This document shows, piece by piece, positions 1 through 8,858 of a stretch of DNA of 64,000 nucleotides; the stretch's first letter is position 1; each line of letters begins with the position of its first letter. Both the position numbers and the translations under genes were made by a program. The DNA is from CBDBJR01 sp965206445 (GTDB lineage: Bacteria > Pseudomonadota > Gammaproteobacteria > Arenicellales > Poriferihabitantaceae): assembly GCA_965206445.1 (NCBI GenBank), contig CBDBJR010000002.1, positions 3,162,001 to 3,226,000 of the forward strand, given 5' to 3'. A model generated the notes under the pieces. It was not told the DNA's origin and ran no database searches. It worked only from the letters and a program-made list of their open reading frames with translations.

Positions 1-1
1 A

Positions 2-586
2 CATCTGGAAGGGATTTGCCACGTTTACATCGACGACCATGCCGAGGTCGATAAAGCCGTGCGGATTGCCTATAACGCCAAGGCGCGGCGCTACGGCATC
101 TGTGGCGCCATGGAGACGCTGTTAGTGGCCGCCAGCCGGGCCGCGGCGGTGCTGCCACCGCTGGCAGCGCAATACCGGGCCAGGGGCATCGAGCTGCGCG
201 GCTGCGAGCGCACCCGCGCATTGCTGCCCGACAGCCATCCCGCCAGCGAGCAGGATTGGCGCACCGAATACCTCGATGCCATATTATCCATCCGCATCGT
301 GGACAATATAGACCAGGCGATTGCGCATATTAACACCTATGGTTCGCAGCACACCGACGCCATCGTCACCGAGCACCCGCCGCACCAACAGCGCTTCTTG
401 CGCGAAGTGGACTCCAGCTCGGTGATGGTCAATGCGTCGACTCAATTTGCCGATGGTTTTGAATACGGTCTGGGGGCCGAAATCGGCATCAGTACGGATA
501 AACTGCATGTGCGCGGGCCGGTTGGGCTGGAGGGCCTGACCTGCCAGAAATATATTGTACTCGGCGACGGTAGCATCCGTAGCTGA
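2..586 (+). CDS. proA: Gamma-glutamyl phosphate reductase, C-terminal part (cut by window edge)
   Basis: The last 194 residues of ProA, the cytoplasmic NADPH-dependent enzyme that reduces gamma-glutamyl phosphate to glutamate semialdehyde in proline synthesis. The reading frame is open from base 2, so the gene starts left of the window. Visible family landmarks are the HVYID stretch, QHTDAIVTE, the GLGAEIGIST segment and the HVRGPVGLEGL near the C-terminus, all in the usual order. The catalytic cysteine region lies upstream and is not seen. The end of the protein matches the usual ProA end, so this side is complete. The gene converges on engB, 40 bases away. Confidence 0.93.
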   Translation, partial: HLEGICHVYIDDHAEVDKAVRIAYNAKARRYGICGAMETLLVAASRAAAVLPPLAAQYRARGIELRGCERTRALLPDSHPASEQDWRTEYLDAILSIRIVDNIDQAIAHINTYGSQHTDAIVTEHPPHQQRFLREVDSSSVMVNASTQFADGFEYGLGAEIGISTDKLHVRGPVGLEGLTCQKYIVLGDGSIRS

Positions 587-626
587 TGGGCCGCAACGGA
601 CGGCCGTTTTAGCCGTCGATTGGGGT

Positions 627-1226
627 TCAGCTCTGTGCGAACAGTACGGCCAACTGCTGTCGCGCTTCATCGACGCCTTGTTTTTTTAGCGCCGAGAACA
701 ATTGCACCGTGGTTTGCGGCCGTCCCTGCAGCTGTTCACGCACCGCATGCAGCACACTCGACGCTTTACCCCGTTTGAATTTGTCCGCCTTGGTCAGCAG
801 CACGTGCACCGCCAACCCGTTCTGCCAACAGCACTCCAGCATCGCCGCATCCAGACTGCCCAGCGGGCGGCGAATATCCATCGGCAGCACCAGCGCACGC
901 AGACAATTTCGCTCTGTCAGATAGGTCGTGGCAAACTGCTGCCAGTGCCGGCGCATCGATTGCGGCGCGCTGGCAAAGCCATAGCCGGGCAAATCCACCA
1001 GCCGATGCGCCGCATCCAGATTGAAAAAATTGATCTGCCGCGTCCGGCCGGGCGTTTTACTGGTTATAGCCAGCCGATTTTGCTGCGTAATCGCATTGAT
1101 AGCGCTCGACTTGCCGACGTTAGAGCGCCCGGCAAACGCCACCTCGACGCCCACATCCGGCGGCCACTGCGACGGATAGTGCGCGCTCGAGGCGTAGCGT
1201 GCCTGGGTAAAATTGATCGCCGCCAT
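627..1226 (-). CDS. engB: Ribosome biogenesis GTP-binding protein YihA/YsxC (EngB)
   Basis: A 199-residue small GTPase of the TrmE-Era-EngA-EngB group that helps assemble the large ribosomal subunit. The G1 loop GRSNVGKSS, the G3 motif DLPGYGFA, the G4 motif TKADK and a G5-like SALKK are present in order. The start chosen is the Met beginning MAAINFTQ, because this matches the normal family N-terminus; the reading frame stays open upstream but that extension looks non-coding. It is divergent from the cytochrome c4 gene, an arrangement common in gammaproteobacteria such as Pseudomonas. Confidence 0.93.
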   Translation of the reverse strand: MAAINFTQARYASSAHYPSQWPPDVGVEVAFAGRSNVGKSSAINAITQQNRLAITSKTPGRTRQINFFNLDAAHRLVDLPGYGFASAPQSMRRHWQQFATTYLTERNCLRALVLPMDIRRPLGSLDAAMLECCWQNGLAVHVLLTKADKFKRGKASSVLHAVREQLQGRPQTTVQLFSALKKQGVDEARQQLAVLFAQS

Positions 1227-1373
1227 GTTATTTCCCGATTGAAAGTTGCTATACTTCGGTGCCAATGGGCTCTGCTCACAGACGACTATTTTACCCAGTC
1301 TGCAATACAATACCTCAGATCAACCTACGTCCCAGATGCGCTTTAGAAAATTGTCCCGGCTGAGATTGAGATC

Positions 1374-2012
1374 ATGCTTTCACTGACCCCGTCAATGGCC
1401 CCGTCAATGGCAAGAATCCGGTTTGTGCTGCTGCGGGCTTTGCTGTTGCTGCCGCTGACCGCAGCGGCCCAGCAGGGCGACATCGAGGCCGGCAAGGCGA
1501 AGTCCACCGTTTGTGCGGCCTGCCACGGCGCCAACGGCCATAGCAGCGCGGATGAATTCCCCCATCTGGCCGGCCAGGTTGCCGGCTACATCGCCGCCCA
1601 GCTGGTGCAGTTCAAGTCGGGCGACCGCGAAAATACCGTTATGGCCGGCTTGGTAACGCAACTGACAGACCAGGACATGGCCGATCTGGATGCCTATTAC
1701 AGCGCCCAGGCGCCCGCCGTCGCCGCGATACAACCGCAGCAGGAAGCCGATGCGCTGGCAGGACAGCGGCTGTTTCGCTCCGGCTACGGTAAATTCAATA
1801 TTCCCGCCTGCATGGGCTGCCACGGCCCGGCCGGGCACGGCATACCGCCGCATTTCCCCAGACTCGCCGGACAATCGCCGGCGTATATTTCCAGCCAGCT
1901 CAAAGCCTATCAATCACGCCAGCGATTCCACCCGATAATGACTAAAATTGCCTACTCGCTCAGCAGCGAGCAAATCGAGCAATTGGCCATCTATCTTTCG
2001 GGTTTGAACTGA
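1374..2012 (+). CDS. Cytochrome c4, dihaem periplasmic electron carrier
   Basis: A 212-residue exported dihaem c-type cytochrome. A hydrophobic signal segment covers about residues 13-32 and ends in a TAAAQQ-like cleavage region. Two haem-binding CxxCH motifs are visible, CAACH at residues 47-51 and CMGCH at 146-150, with a Met downstream of each as likely axial ligand (VMAGL, IMTKI). This two-fold repeat is the hallmark of cytochrome c4, which passes electrons to terminal oxidases. Met13 is an alternative start. The gene is divergent from engB and converges on folD. Confidence 0.9.
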   Translation: MLSLTPSMAPSMARIRFVLLRALLLLPLTAAAQQGDIEAGKAKSTVCAACHGANGHSSADEFPHLAGQVAGYIAAQLVQFKSGDRENTVMAGLVTQLTDQDMADLDAYYSAQAPAVAAIQPQQEADALAGQRLFRSGYGKFNIPACMGCHGPAGHGIPPHFPRLAGQSPAYISSQLKAYQSRQRFHPIMTKIAYSLSSEQIEQLAIYLSGLN

Positions 2013-2109
2013 ATCGCGTACCGGCTATTAGCCACGGCCGGCCATTTTCCGGCACCAGCCGACTGCAATCTGCAACGCTGGCCGCCAGCGTGGCGGATGT
2101 TCCTGACGG

Positions 2110-3015
2110 TCAGCCGCCCGATACAATCTGTCCGAGTTGTCCGGGAACCGGCACCGCGTGTTGACGACAGGCCGCTACCAGCGTATTGCGCAGCAGACAC
2201 GCCACCGTCATTGGCCCGACACCGCCCGGCACCGGCGTCACTGCGGCAGCGACCTGCATGGCGGCAGCGTACTCCACATCCCCGATCAGCTTCGGCTTGC
2301 CATTTTCTGTCGCCACCCGATTGATACCGACATCGAGCACCACCGCACCCGGCTTGACCCAGGCCCCTTTGACCAGTTCCGGCACGCCGACAGCGGCCAC
2401 CAGAATATCCGCCTGCCGGCATACTGCGGGCAAATCCGACGTTCGGGAGTGGGCTATCGTGACCGTACAGTTTTCTTGCAGCAGCAGCAATGACACCGGC
2501 TTGCCGACAATATTCGACCGCCCGACAACCACCGCGTGCTTGCCGGACAAACTGCCGAGCTGCTGTTTGAGCAGCATAATACAACCCGACGGTGTACAGG
2601 GAACCAGCGAATCTTCCCCCACGGACAGCCGGCCGGCGTTTTCAATATGAAAACCATCGACGTCTTTGGCCACGCTGATAGCGTTGGTGACCTTCGACGC
2701 ATCGATCTGCGACGGCAGCGGCAACTGCACCAATATGCCGTGCACCGCCGCATCCGCATTCAACCGGGCAATCAAGGCCAGCAAATCGGCCTCGCCGGTG
2801 TCGGCCGGCAGCCTGTGCTCGATTGAACCCATGCCGGCCGCTATCGTTTGTTTGCCCTTGTTGCGGACATACACCCGGCTGGCCGCATCGTCACCGACCA
2901 ATACCACCGCCAGGCTCGGCTGCAACTGATGTGTCTGCATCAAATCGGCCACTGCCGCACTGATGCCGGCCTGCACCTGCGCCGCCAACGCTTTTCCATC
3001 TATTACCCTTGCCAT
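2110..3015 (-). CDS. folD: Bifunctional methylenetetrahydrofolate dehydrogenase / methenyltetrahydrofolate cyclohydrolase
   Basis: FolD, the cytoplasmic NADP-dependent enzyme that interconverts 5,10-methylene- and 10-formyl-tetrahydrofolate. Family signatures include YVRNKGK (the catalytic Lys region), the VQLPLP segment, the nucleotide-binding VVGRSNIVGKP and the C-terminal TPVPGGVGPMT. The start MARVIDGK was taken because it gives the normal N-terminus; a second ATG lies two codons upstream. At 301 residues it is slightly longer than the E. coli enzyme because of a short C-terminal tail. In this window it could feed one-carbon units from histidine breakdown into folate metabolism, which is inference. 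Confidence 0.94.
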   Translation of the reverse strand: MARVIDGKALAAQVQAGISAAVADLMQTHQLQPSLAVVLVGDDAASRVYVRNKGKQTIAAGMGSIEHRLPADTGEADLLALIARLNADAAVHGILVQLPLPSQIDASKVTNAISVAKDVDGFHIENAGRLSVGEDSLVPCTPSGCIMLLKQQLGSLSGKHAVVVGRSNIVGKPVSLLLLQENCTVTIAHSRTSDLPAVCRQADILVAAVGVPELVKGAWVKPGAVVLDVGINRVATENGKPKLIGDVEYAAAMQVAAAVTPVPGGVGPMTVACLLRNTLVAACRQHAVPVPGQLGQIVSGG

Positions 3016-3147
3016 CTGCACACACCCAAAACGGAATCGAAAACAGCGGCTATTTTACCTGAAGTTGTAAAAATCGTCGTCGCCAATATCCGCCGACGCC
3101 GAACCGATATATACTCGATTTGTTTTTTTCCCCAACCCCGCCTACCC

Positions 3148-4116
3148 ATGCCAGACAACATTGCTTTTTTATTCCCCGGCCAGGGCTCCCAATACTGCGG
3201 TATGGGCAAAGACCTGCATGCCGCGCACCCGATAGTCAGAGACACCTATGCCGAGGCCGGCGACACGCTCGGCTACGACATTGCCGAACTGTCGTTTAAC
3301 GACCCCGACAACCGCATCGATTTGACCCGTTTCACGCAGCCGGTTCTACTCACCCATTCGATCGCCTGCTGGCGGCTGTTCAACCGGCTGAGCGAGCATC
3401 GCATCCAGCCCCGGATAGCCGCCGGCCACAGCCTGGGGGAGTATTCCGCACTGGTTTGTGCCGGCGCACTCGACTTTGCATCGGCGCTCGCCCTGGTCAA
3501 GATGCGCGGCCAGTTGATGGGCGAGTTCGGCGAAGGGGAAATGGAAGCCCTCATGCTGGAGCTCGAGCCGGCCACGCAATTGGCGGAGCAGCATTATTGT
3601 GCTATCGCAGCCTGCAACCTGCCGGGGCAAACCGTGGTCGGCGGCAAACCGCAGGACCTGGATGCGCTGACCCAGACCATGGCCGGGAAATTCCCGCGCC
3701 ACCGCAGTGTGCGGTTGAAAACCGAGGGCGCATTCCACACCTACTATATGGTCGAAGCGGCCCGGCGATTCAGGGACATTTTGCACACCACCGCTTTTGC
3801 ACCGCCGCAGATCAGCGTGCTATCCAATTTCACCGGCCGGGCGCACAGCAGCGATGCAGCCGCCATTCGCTCCCGTCTGTTCCTGCAATTGTTCAATCCG
3901 GTGCTGTGGTATAAAAACCTGCTGACTGCGGGCGAACAGTGCACCGAGGCCTATATCGAATTCGGCGGCGGGCTGGGTAAAGGCGATGCCGCCGCCAAAC
4001 GGCCCGCGCTGGAGGGGATGGTAAAGCAGGCGTTTCGCGGCGCCACACCACGCCCGGCCTGCTATGCCGTCATCAACCAGGCAACCCTGGAACAGACCAT
4101 CGAGGCGCTGACGTGA
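3148..4116 (+). CDS. FabD-like ACP S-malonyltransferase (acyltransferase domain protein)
   Basis: A 322-residue stand-alone acyltransferase of the FabD / polyketide AT fold. The N-terminal FPGQGSQ motif, the nucleophile elbow GHSLGEY with its catalytic Ser, an Arg in KMRGQLM that would bind the malonyl carboxylate, and a catalytic His in GAFHTYYM are all visible. Residues before the Met at 3148 are in an open frame but lack family similarity. It is not embedded in a fatty acid synthesis cluster (no fabH, fabG or acpP nearby), so it may be a second, specialised malonyl- or acyl-transferase rather than the housekeeping FabD. An exported protein gene follows about 200 bases downstream. Confidence 0.85.
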   Translation: MPDNIAFLFPGQGSQYCGMGKDLHAAHPIVRDTYAEAGDTLGYDIAELSFNDPDNRIDLTRFTQPVLLTHSIACWRLFNRLSEHRIQPRIAAGHSLGEYSALVCAGALDFASALALVKMRGQLMGEFGEGEMEALMLELEPATQLAEQHYCAIAACNLPGQTVVGGKPQDLDALTQTMAGKFPRHRSVRLKTEGAFHTYYMVEAARRFRDILHTTAFAPPQISVLSNFTGRAHSSDAAAIRSRLFLQLFNPVLWYKNLLTAGEQCTEAYIEFGGGLGKGDAAAKRPALEGMVKQAFRGATPRPACYAVINQATLEQTIEALT

Positions 4117-4318
4117 ATTCAGCTCGAAACGCCGCCGGATTTTCCTTGATACGGACCGGGGCAGCAGCACTCGAAACTGCCCGGCCACTTGTGGAACTTT
4201 TCGTAAACTGTTATGGTCACAGGCAGTGGCCGAAGTTGGACCTTTGGCCGATAAAAGCTACCGGCGCTGTCACAATCAAAGCGCCACTTTTCAATTCAAT
4301 CTTTAAGGAGAAAATCTC

Positions 4319-5509
4319 ATGAAATCCAATCTTTCCAAACTTGTCGCCTGCCGTTGGCCGGGTATTATTGCCGCCCTGTGCCTGTCGACTATCGCTTTCA
4401 GCGACAGCAAAGAAGCCGACGATGTCGCCCCGGCCCCGCCATCGATTGGCGCCGATATTCCGCTGACTTATTTCGGCCCGGCCCCGTCAGGTGTACAAAA
4501 AGAGCTGATCGGCCCGTATCAACTGCTCAAGTCCGGCAAACTGAATCTGGACCAAGGCACGATAACGCTGCCGCTCTATGAAGGGCGGTTGGAGTCGGGT
4601 GAAGCGGTATGGTATATCGTTACCGACACCACCGACAAATCCAATGCCGAGCAATTGGGCCTCAACCATTCGGCGAAACTGGCGTATGCCGATGTGGGTC
4701 AGGCCGTGCGCAAGGCACACCTGGAAAAAGGCCTGAGTCTGGTGTTTGCTGCCGGCAAGGTGGATTTCTCGCACAAACGCAGTCTAAAGCCGGGTGATGC
4801 GCCCAACTTTTTCCCCCCCAAAAAATTCCAGCCCGGTTCGGTCGGCGATGACGACTACAGCCCACTGGTTAAAATCAGCAACGCCGGCGGGCATATTTAC
4901 AATGCCCCGATGGTGGCGTTTGACGTCGACAGCGACACGCTGAATCGATTTTGTGAAGGCAAGGCCAATCACGCCATCGTGCACGACAAAGTGAAGCACA
5001 TCTGCCCGCGTGAGGGGACGGTAGAAATTGCCCTGACCGCCGGATTCAGCTTTTCGCGGCCGGTAATGTATATTTCCACCGACGCCAATGACCCGCTGCC
5101 CGCTACGCTGGAAGGCGCGACGTATGCGCCCGGCCTTAAGGATGTTACCACCGGCGCCGACGACGGTTTGTTCAGTGCGGTCGAGCGTATTTTCCTGGCG
5201 GTAAATGGCCCGACCGGTGTGGACAACCCGCAGCGGCAGGGGCTCAACAGCGCGATTTCCGACCACCGCACACCGCTCAACGTGCTGGGCGGCATCCCGA
5301 CCATCGCCACCGATTACAGCCCGCTGTGGGATTTAAACCCCTTTGTCTGGACCCAACAGGCGATCGACAAAGGCTACCGGTCGCGCTTGTCGGAAGAGTT
5401 TGACATTCTTGGCAAGGTCGAACACGGCTGGCTGACCGGGCTTGGCGGCGAACAATTCGGCTCCATCGGCCTGGTGGTCAACTGCCCGATCGTGTCCCGC
5501 TTTTTGTAA
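4319..5509 (+). CDS. Exported protein of unknown function
   Basis: A 396-residue protein with a signal segment at about residues 10-28 (a hydrophobic IIAALCLSTIAF ending in a Ser/Asp region) and a good ribosome binding site, AAGGAG, ending about 8 bases before the ATG. No catalytic motif was recognised. The mature part is rich in Gly, Pro and Asp; it has alternating beta-like segments and two separated Cys (FCEGK and HICPREG) that could form a disulfide. The C-terminal third has conserved-looking patches (LNVLGGIPTIATDYSPLW and the last 40 residues), which suggests a real, folded extracytoplasmic domain. It is a stand-alone gene followed by strong hairpins. Confidence 0.75.
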   Translation: MKSNLSKLVACRWPGIIAALCLSTIAFSDSKEADDVAPAPPSIGADIPLTYFGPAPSGVQKELIGPYQLLKSGKLNLDQGTITLPLYEGRLESGEAVWYIVTDTTDKSNAEQLGLNHSAKLAYADVGQAVRKAHLEKGLSLVFAAGKVDFSHKRSLKPGDAPNFFPPKKFQPGSVGDDDYSPLVKISNAGGHIYNAPMVAFDVDSDTLNRFCEGKANHAIVHDKVKHICPREGTVEIALTAGFSFSRPVMYISTDANDPLPATLEGATYAPGLKDVTTGADDGLFSAVERIFLAVNGPTGVDNPQRQGLNSAISDHRTPLNVLGGIPTIATDYSPLWDLNPFVWTQQAIDKGYRSRLSEEFDILGKVEHGWLTGLGGEQFGSIGLVVNCPIVSRFL

Positions 5510-5529
5510 CCCCGGCACCTGGTGGGGTC

Positions 5530-5561
5530 GTGCCTGCCGCCGCATGATAAGCGGCAGGCAC
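5530..5561 (+). terminator. Perfect GC-rich inverted repeat after the exported-protein gene
   Basis: An 11-bp perfect stem (GTGCCTGCCGC / GCGGCAGGCAC) with a 10-nt loop starts 20 bases after the stop codon of the exported protein. No run of T follows directly, so it may act as an RNA 3'-end stabiliser or as part of a two-hairpin terminator with the next element. Confidence 0.5.
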
Positions 5562-5569
5562 ATCCGCCC

Positions 5570-5597
5570 CGCCCCCGGTTGAATCGGGGGGCGTTTC
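5570..5597 (+). terminator. Rho-independent-like terminator between convergent genes
   Basis: A very GC-rich hairpin (CGCCCCCG, loop GTTGAAT, CGGGGGGCG with one bulged G) is followed by TTTC. It lies between the exported-protein gene on the + strand and the small exported-protein gene on the - strand, so it may serve both directions. Confidence 0.5.
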
Positions 5598-5652
5598 AGC
5601 AACCGTCGAATTGCAGGCGGCGCCTGATTTGAAACCGGTCAACCCGGCCGAC

Positions 5653-6138
5653 TCACGGCCACTCCAACTGCAACGCTTCGACAAGCCCGGGGTCATGGCG
5701 CACCCACCCCGCATCCGCGTCGACAATCATCCGCTTCAACAGCCGGACGAATTCATACACTGACGGGGCATCGGTTCCACAGCCCTGTTTTTCCAGCCCC
5801 AGTTTTTCCCGCAGCCGGCAGATATTACGGCTGTCGTAATAGGCCGTTTGCAGCTGATCGAGCCGCTGATTGAGCGTTTGCTCGAGCCTTGCATTCGCAG
5901 CAAGCCCGTCGGTGGCAACGCGAATGTAAAGTCGTTTCAGGCAATCCACCTGTTCGCGGTATGCCTGGGCACGCGCATAGCCCGATTTATCCACCCACCC
6001 GGATTGCACACAGACGTGCGCAGCGGCGAGCGCCTCCGCACTCGCAGCCGACGCAGTCGGTGCATACTGCATCGAGGCGCCGCCGGCCAACAGTATAAAT
6101 CCGGCGGTGATGAGGGTCGTACAATGGCAGCGCAGCAT
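5653..6138 (-). CDS. Small exported protein of unknown function
   Basis: A 161-residue protein with a probable signal peptide over about residues 1-32 (hydrophobic LITAGFILLAGGASM then a TASAASA cleavage region). The mature part is mostly helical in character and holds four Cys, in HVCVQS, VDCLKR, NICRLR and QGCGTD, enough for two disulfides in the periplasm. No known family was recognised. It is encoded downstream of and on the same strand as the Rieske oxygenase gene, but no functional link is visible. Confidence 0.6.
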   Translation of the reverse strand: MLRCHCTTLITAGFILLAGGASMQYAPTASAASAEALAAAHVCVQSGWVDKSGYARAQAYREQVDCLKRLYIRVATDGLAANARLEQTLNQRLDQLQTAYYDSRNICRLREKLGLEKQGCGTDAPSVYEFVRLLKRMIVDADAGWVRHDPGLVEALQLEWP

Positions 6139-6209
6139 GATTCAGTCTCGGTTACATGTATTGTGCGGGGTACACCGGCATCGGCCTGCGCGCGGGTTAT
6201 CGCTCCGGC

Positions 6210-7379
6210 TCAATCGGAGCAGTCCTGGTGTTCGGCCGCAAGCTGGGCACGCACCCATTCATGGAAGTAATGCAGCCAATACTCCTCCGGCATTAACACC
6301 CCGTGTTTGAACGGGGTCGCGTGCAGCCCCTGCTGATTGAGCTCACACGCGCGGCCATCCTGCTCGAGCACTCGGCGCGCAAACGACACCACGTTGTTCC
6401 GGTCATAGCGCGCATCATTCAGCGTCTCCTCCTCAAACAGCCATTCGACACAGAGTTCCATTTCTTCCGCCCGGGTTGGCAGGATTCTGACGGTTCTGAC
6501 ATGGTCGGCATACGCACCGATGAACAGGCCGGGCCAGGCCGAGGCATAGCGTTGCCCGGTCGCCAGATCGTCGCGGTCGAGGGTCGATATAACCCGCCCC
6601 TGAGCCGAGCCGTCTTCCGACCAGGTTTGTGCCCCCGGCCGCAAGCCGCCGGTGTATTTCGGATCATCCGAGTGCGCGTGTTTTTCCCAGCCGGGTATAT
6701 CCTTCACGCTGACAATCCGTCTCGAATACAGCGGCACCAGATCAACCAATTCCGGATGCACACCAGGGCAATGCAAACATTCGTTGAAATTTTCCCAAAA
6801 CGACTTCCAGTTGCATTTGACGGTTTTTTTCCATCTATGCCCGCAGCGCATTTTCTCCAGCGGGAAGTGCGACAACCCGGCCGCCGAACGCTGAAAAACA
6901 GCCTCATCATCCCAGACCGCATCCGGCTTGAAATTGACGAAAATACAGCCGCGCCATTCCTTAACCGCAGCCTGGTATAGCGGATAGTCCGCTTTACTGA
7001 ACCCGGCCGGCAACGCGAACGAAGACGTATTGATCAATCTGCCGTCGTCGATCGAATAGGACCATTGATGATACGGGCAAACCAGCAATTTCGACGCCAG
7101 CGTACCGGACGATTGCGCACACAAAGCCGAGCCGCGATGTCGGCAGGTATTGTAAAACGCACGCAGCGATCCGGTGTCGTCCCGCAGCACCACCAGGCTT
7201 TGTCTGCCGACGGTAAGCGTCCGAAACATGCGGCGTTTTTCAAGCCGGCTGCGGTGGCAGACATACACCCAGCTGCGCTGCCATATCGCCGCCAACTCGC
7301 GGCGATACACGGTGTCGTCAAAGTACCAATCCGCCGGCAGCGACGGTATACACCCGGACAGGCTGATTGCATTGTCCAT
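6210..7379 (-). CDS. Rieske [2Fe-2S] non-haem iron oxygenase, alpha-subunit type
   Basis: A 389-residue aromatic-ring-hydroxylating / quaternary amine oxygenase alpha subunit. The Rieske cluster ligands are C79-x-H81 and C101-x2-H104 (CRHRG and CPYHQW). The mononuclear iron site is NECLHCPGVHPE with H203 and H208. The ENFNECLHCPGVHPEL pattern is typical of the group that includes glycine betaine (GbcA) and stachydrine demethylases as well as other single-subunit oxygenases, rather than of two-subunit naphthalene-type enzymes. No reductase or ferredoxin gene is adjacent, so it would need a partner from elsewhere. Substrate cannot be told from sequence alone. It is divergent from the acyl-CoA dehydrogenase operon. 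Confidence 0.88.
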   Translation of the reverse strand: MDNAISLSGCIPSLPADWYFDDTVYRRELAAIWQRSWVYVCHRSRLEKRRMFRTLTVGRQSLVVLRDDTGSLRAFYNTCRHRGSALCAQSSGTLASKLLVCPYHQWSYSIDDGRLINTSSFALPAGFSKADYPLYQAAVKEWRGCIFVNFKPDAVWDDEAVFQRSAAGLSHFPLEKMRCGHRWKKTVKCNWKSFWENFNECLHCPGVHPELVDLVPLYSRRIVSVKDIPGWEKHAHSDDPKYTGGLRPGAQTWSEDGSAQGRVISTLDRDDLATGQRYASAWPGLFIGAYADHVRTVRILPTRAEEMELCVEWLFEEETLNDARYDRNNVVSFARRVLEQDGRACELNQQGLHATPFKHGVLMPEEYWLHYFHEWVRAQLAAEHQDCSD

Positions 7380-7523
7380 TTGTCGATATCCTCATTATTC
7401 GATCATTCGGCGTCACCGACAAGCATAAAAGCGCTTGCACTATCGGTCAACCCCGACCCCGCCACACGGACAATCGCACCGCAATCTGCGGTTGGCTTTT
7501 GTCGTGGCCGCATGCTATGGTAA

Positions 7524-7544
7524 ATTTTATTTTATTTTATTTTA
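7524..7544 (+). repeat. Short pentanucleotide repeat (ATTTT)4 in the divergent promoter region
   Basis: Four perfect copies of ATTTT, followed by one more A, lie in the 304-base gap between the divergent Rieske gene and the acyl-CoA dehydrogenase gene, 140 bases before the latter's start. The rest of the gap (7380-7683) shows no further gene. Such simple repeats can change copy number and alter promoter spacing; whether that happens here is unknown. Confidence 0.7.
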
Positions 7545-7683
7545 CGCTGCCATACGCCACGTTATAAGATTCAGGTTACAAGATTTGGCTATCGGGCCGC
7601 CAGGCGCCCTTCACGACCGGCTTGCGGGTGACGATCGCCTGCCGGTTTGACGCAAATTGATTGCTCGAGATCCACTGCCCGCG

Positions 7684-8853
7684 ATGTCGGAACCGGCCCG
7701 AACACAACACTCCATCCGCCTTGGTGTCCGGGCGGTATGTGCGCAGTTCGCGCCGGATTATTGGCGCGATCTGGACACCGACCGCGCCTATCCAACCGAG
7801 TTTGTCACCGCCCTGACCGCAGCCGGCTATCTCTCCGCGTTGATTCCCGAACAATACGGCGGCTCCGGTCTGGGCTTGCGCGAGGCTTGCATTATCCTCG
7901 AAGAAATCAGCGCATCCGGCGGGCATCCCGGCGCCTGCCATGCGCAAATGTACGTCATGGGCTCTTTACTGCGGCACGGCTCAATGCAGCAAAAACAGGC
8001 ATATCTGCCGAAAATCGCCCGCGGCGAACTGCGGCTGCAAAGCTTTGGCGTCACCGAGCCGAGCACCGGCACGGACACCACCAGCCTGAAAACCAGCGCC
8101 AAAAAACACGGCGATCGATACGTCATCAACGGCCAAAAGGTCTGGATCAGCCGGGTGGAATATTCCGATTTGATGCTGCTGCTGGCACGCACAACGCCGC
8201 TCAGTCAGGTCGATAAAAAAACCCGCGGCCTGTCGGTGTTCATGGTCGATTTAAATGCCGCCCGCCGGAGCGGCCTGACCGTGCGGCCGATCGACAGCAT
8301 GATCAATCATCATTCCTGCGAGCTGTTTTTCGATAACCTCGAAGTGCCGGCGGAAAATCTGATTGGCGAAGAAAATAACGGCTTTCGCGTGGTGCTCGAC
8401 AGCCTGAACGCCGAACGCATTTTGATCGCCTCGGAATGTATCGGCGACGGTCGGTTTTTTATCGACAAAGCCTGTCAATATGCCCGCGACCGGCGGGTAT
8501 TCGGCCGCCCGATCGGACAAAATCAAGGCGTCCAGTTCCCGATCGCACGCTGCCATGCCGAAGTCGAAGCCGCCAACCTGATGGTTGAGCGGGCGGCCGA
8601 CCTGTTCGATCAGGATGACCGCAGCCAACCCTGCGGGCCGCAGGCCAATATGGCGAAAATGCTCGCCTCCGAGGCCAGTTGGAAAGCGGCCGACATGTGC
8701 ATGGAGGTGCACGGCGGATTCGCCTTTGCGCGTGAATACCACATCGAGCGCAAATTCCGCGAAACCCGCCTGTACCGCACCGCACCGGTGTCGACCAATT
8801 TTATCCTGGCGTATATCGCCGAACACGTGCTTGACCTGCCGCGCAGTTTTTGA
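7684..8853 (+). CDS. Acyl-CoA dehydrogenase
   Basis: A 389-residue FAD-dependent acyl-CoA dehydrogenase. The YGGSGLGLREA segment of the N-terminal domain, the FAD/substrate segment FGVTEPSTGTDT, the C-terminal helix RRVFGRPIGQNQGVQF and the closing VHGGFAFAREYHIERKFRETR are all in place. The Met of MSEPART was chosen; the frame is open for nine more codons upstream. It is the first gene of a tight three-gene operon with a family III CoA-transferase and a MaoC-type hydratase, which points to activation, oxidation and hydration of a short or dicarboxylic acid. The true substrate is not evident. Confidence 0.9.
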   Translation: MSEPARTQHSIRLGVRAVCAQFAPDYWRDLDTDRAYPTEFVTALTAAGYLSALIPEQYGGSGLGLREACIILEEISASGGHPGACHAQMYVMGSLLRHGSMQQKQAYLPKIARGELRLQSFGVTEPSTGTDTTSLKTSAKKHGDRYVINGQKVWISRVEYSDLMLLLARTTPLSQVDKKTRGLSVFMVDLNAARRSGLTVRPIDSMINHHSCELFFDNLEVPAENLIGEENNGFRVVLDSLNAERILIASECIGDGRFFIDKACQYARDRRVFGRPIGQNQGVQFPIARCHAEVEAANLMVERAADLFDQDDRSQPCGPQANMAKMLASEASWKAADMCMEVHGGFAFAREYHIERKFRETRLYRTAPVSTNFILAYIAEHVLDLPRSF

Positions 8854-8858
8854 TTCCG

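Noticed and set aside
2075..2091. Terminator between cytochrome c4 and folD
   Set aside because: A 7-bp stem (ACGCTGG / CCAGCGT) is present, but there is no T run in either direction and the loop has only three bases, so the evidence is too thin.
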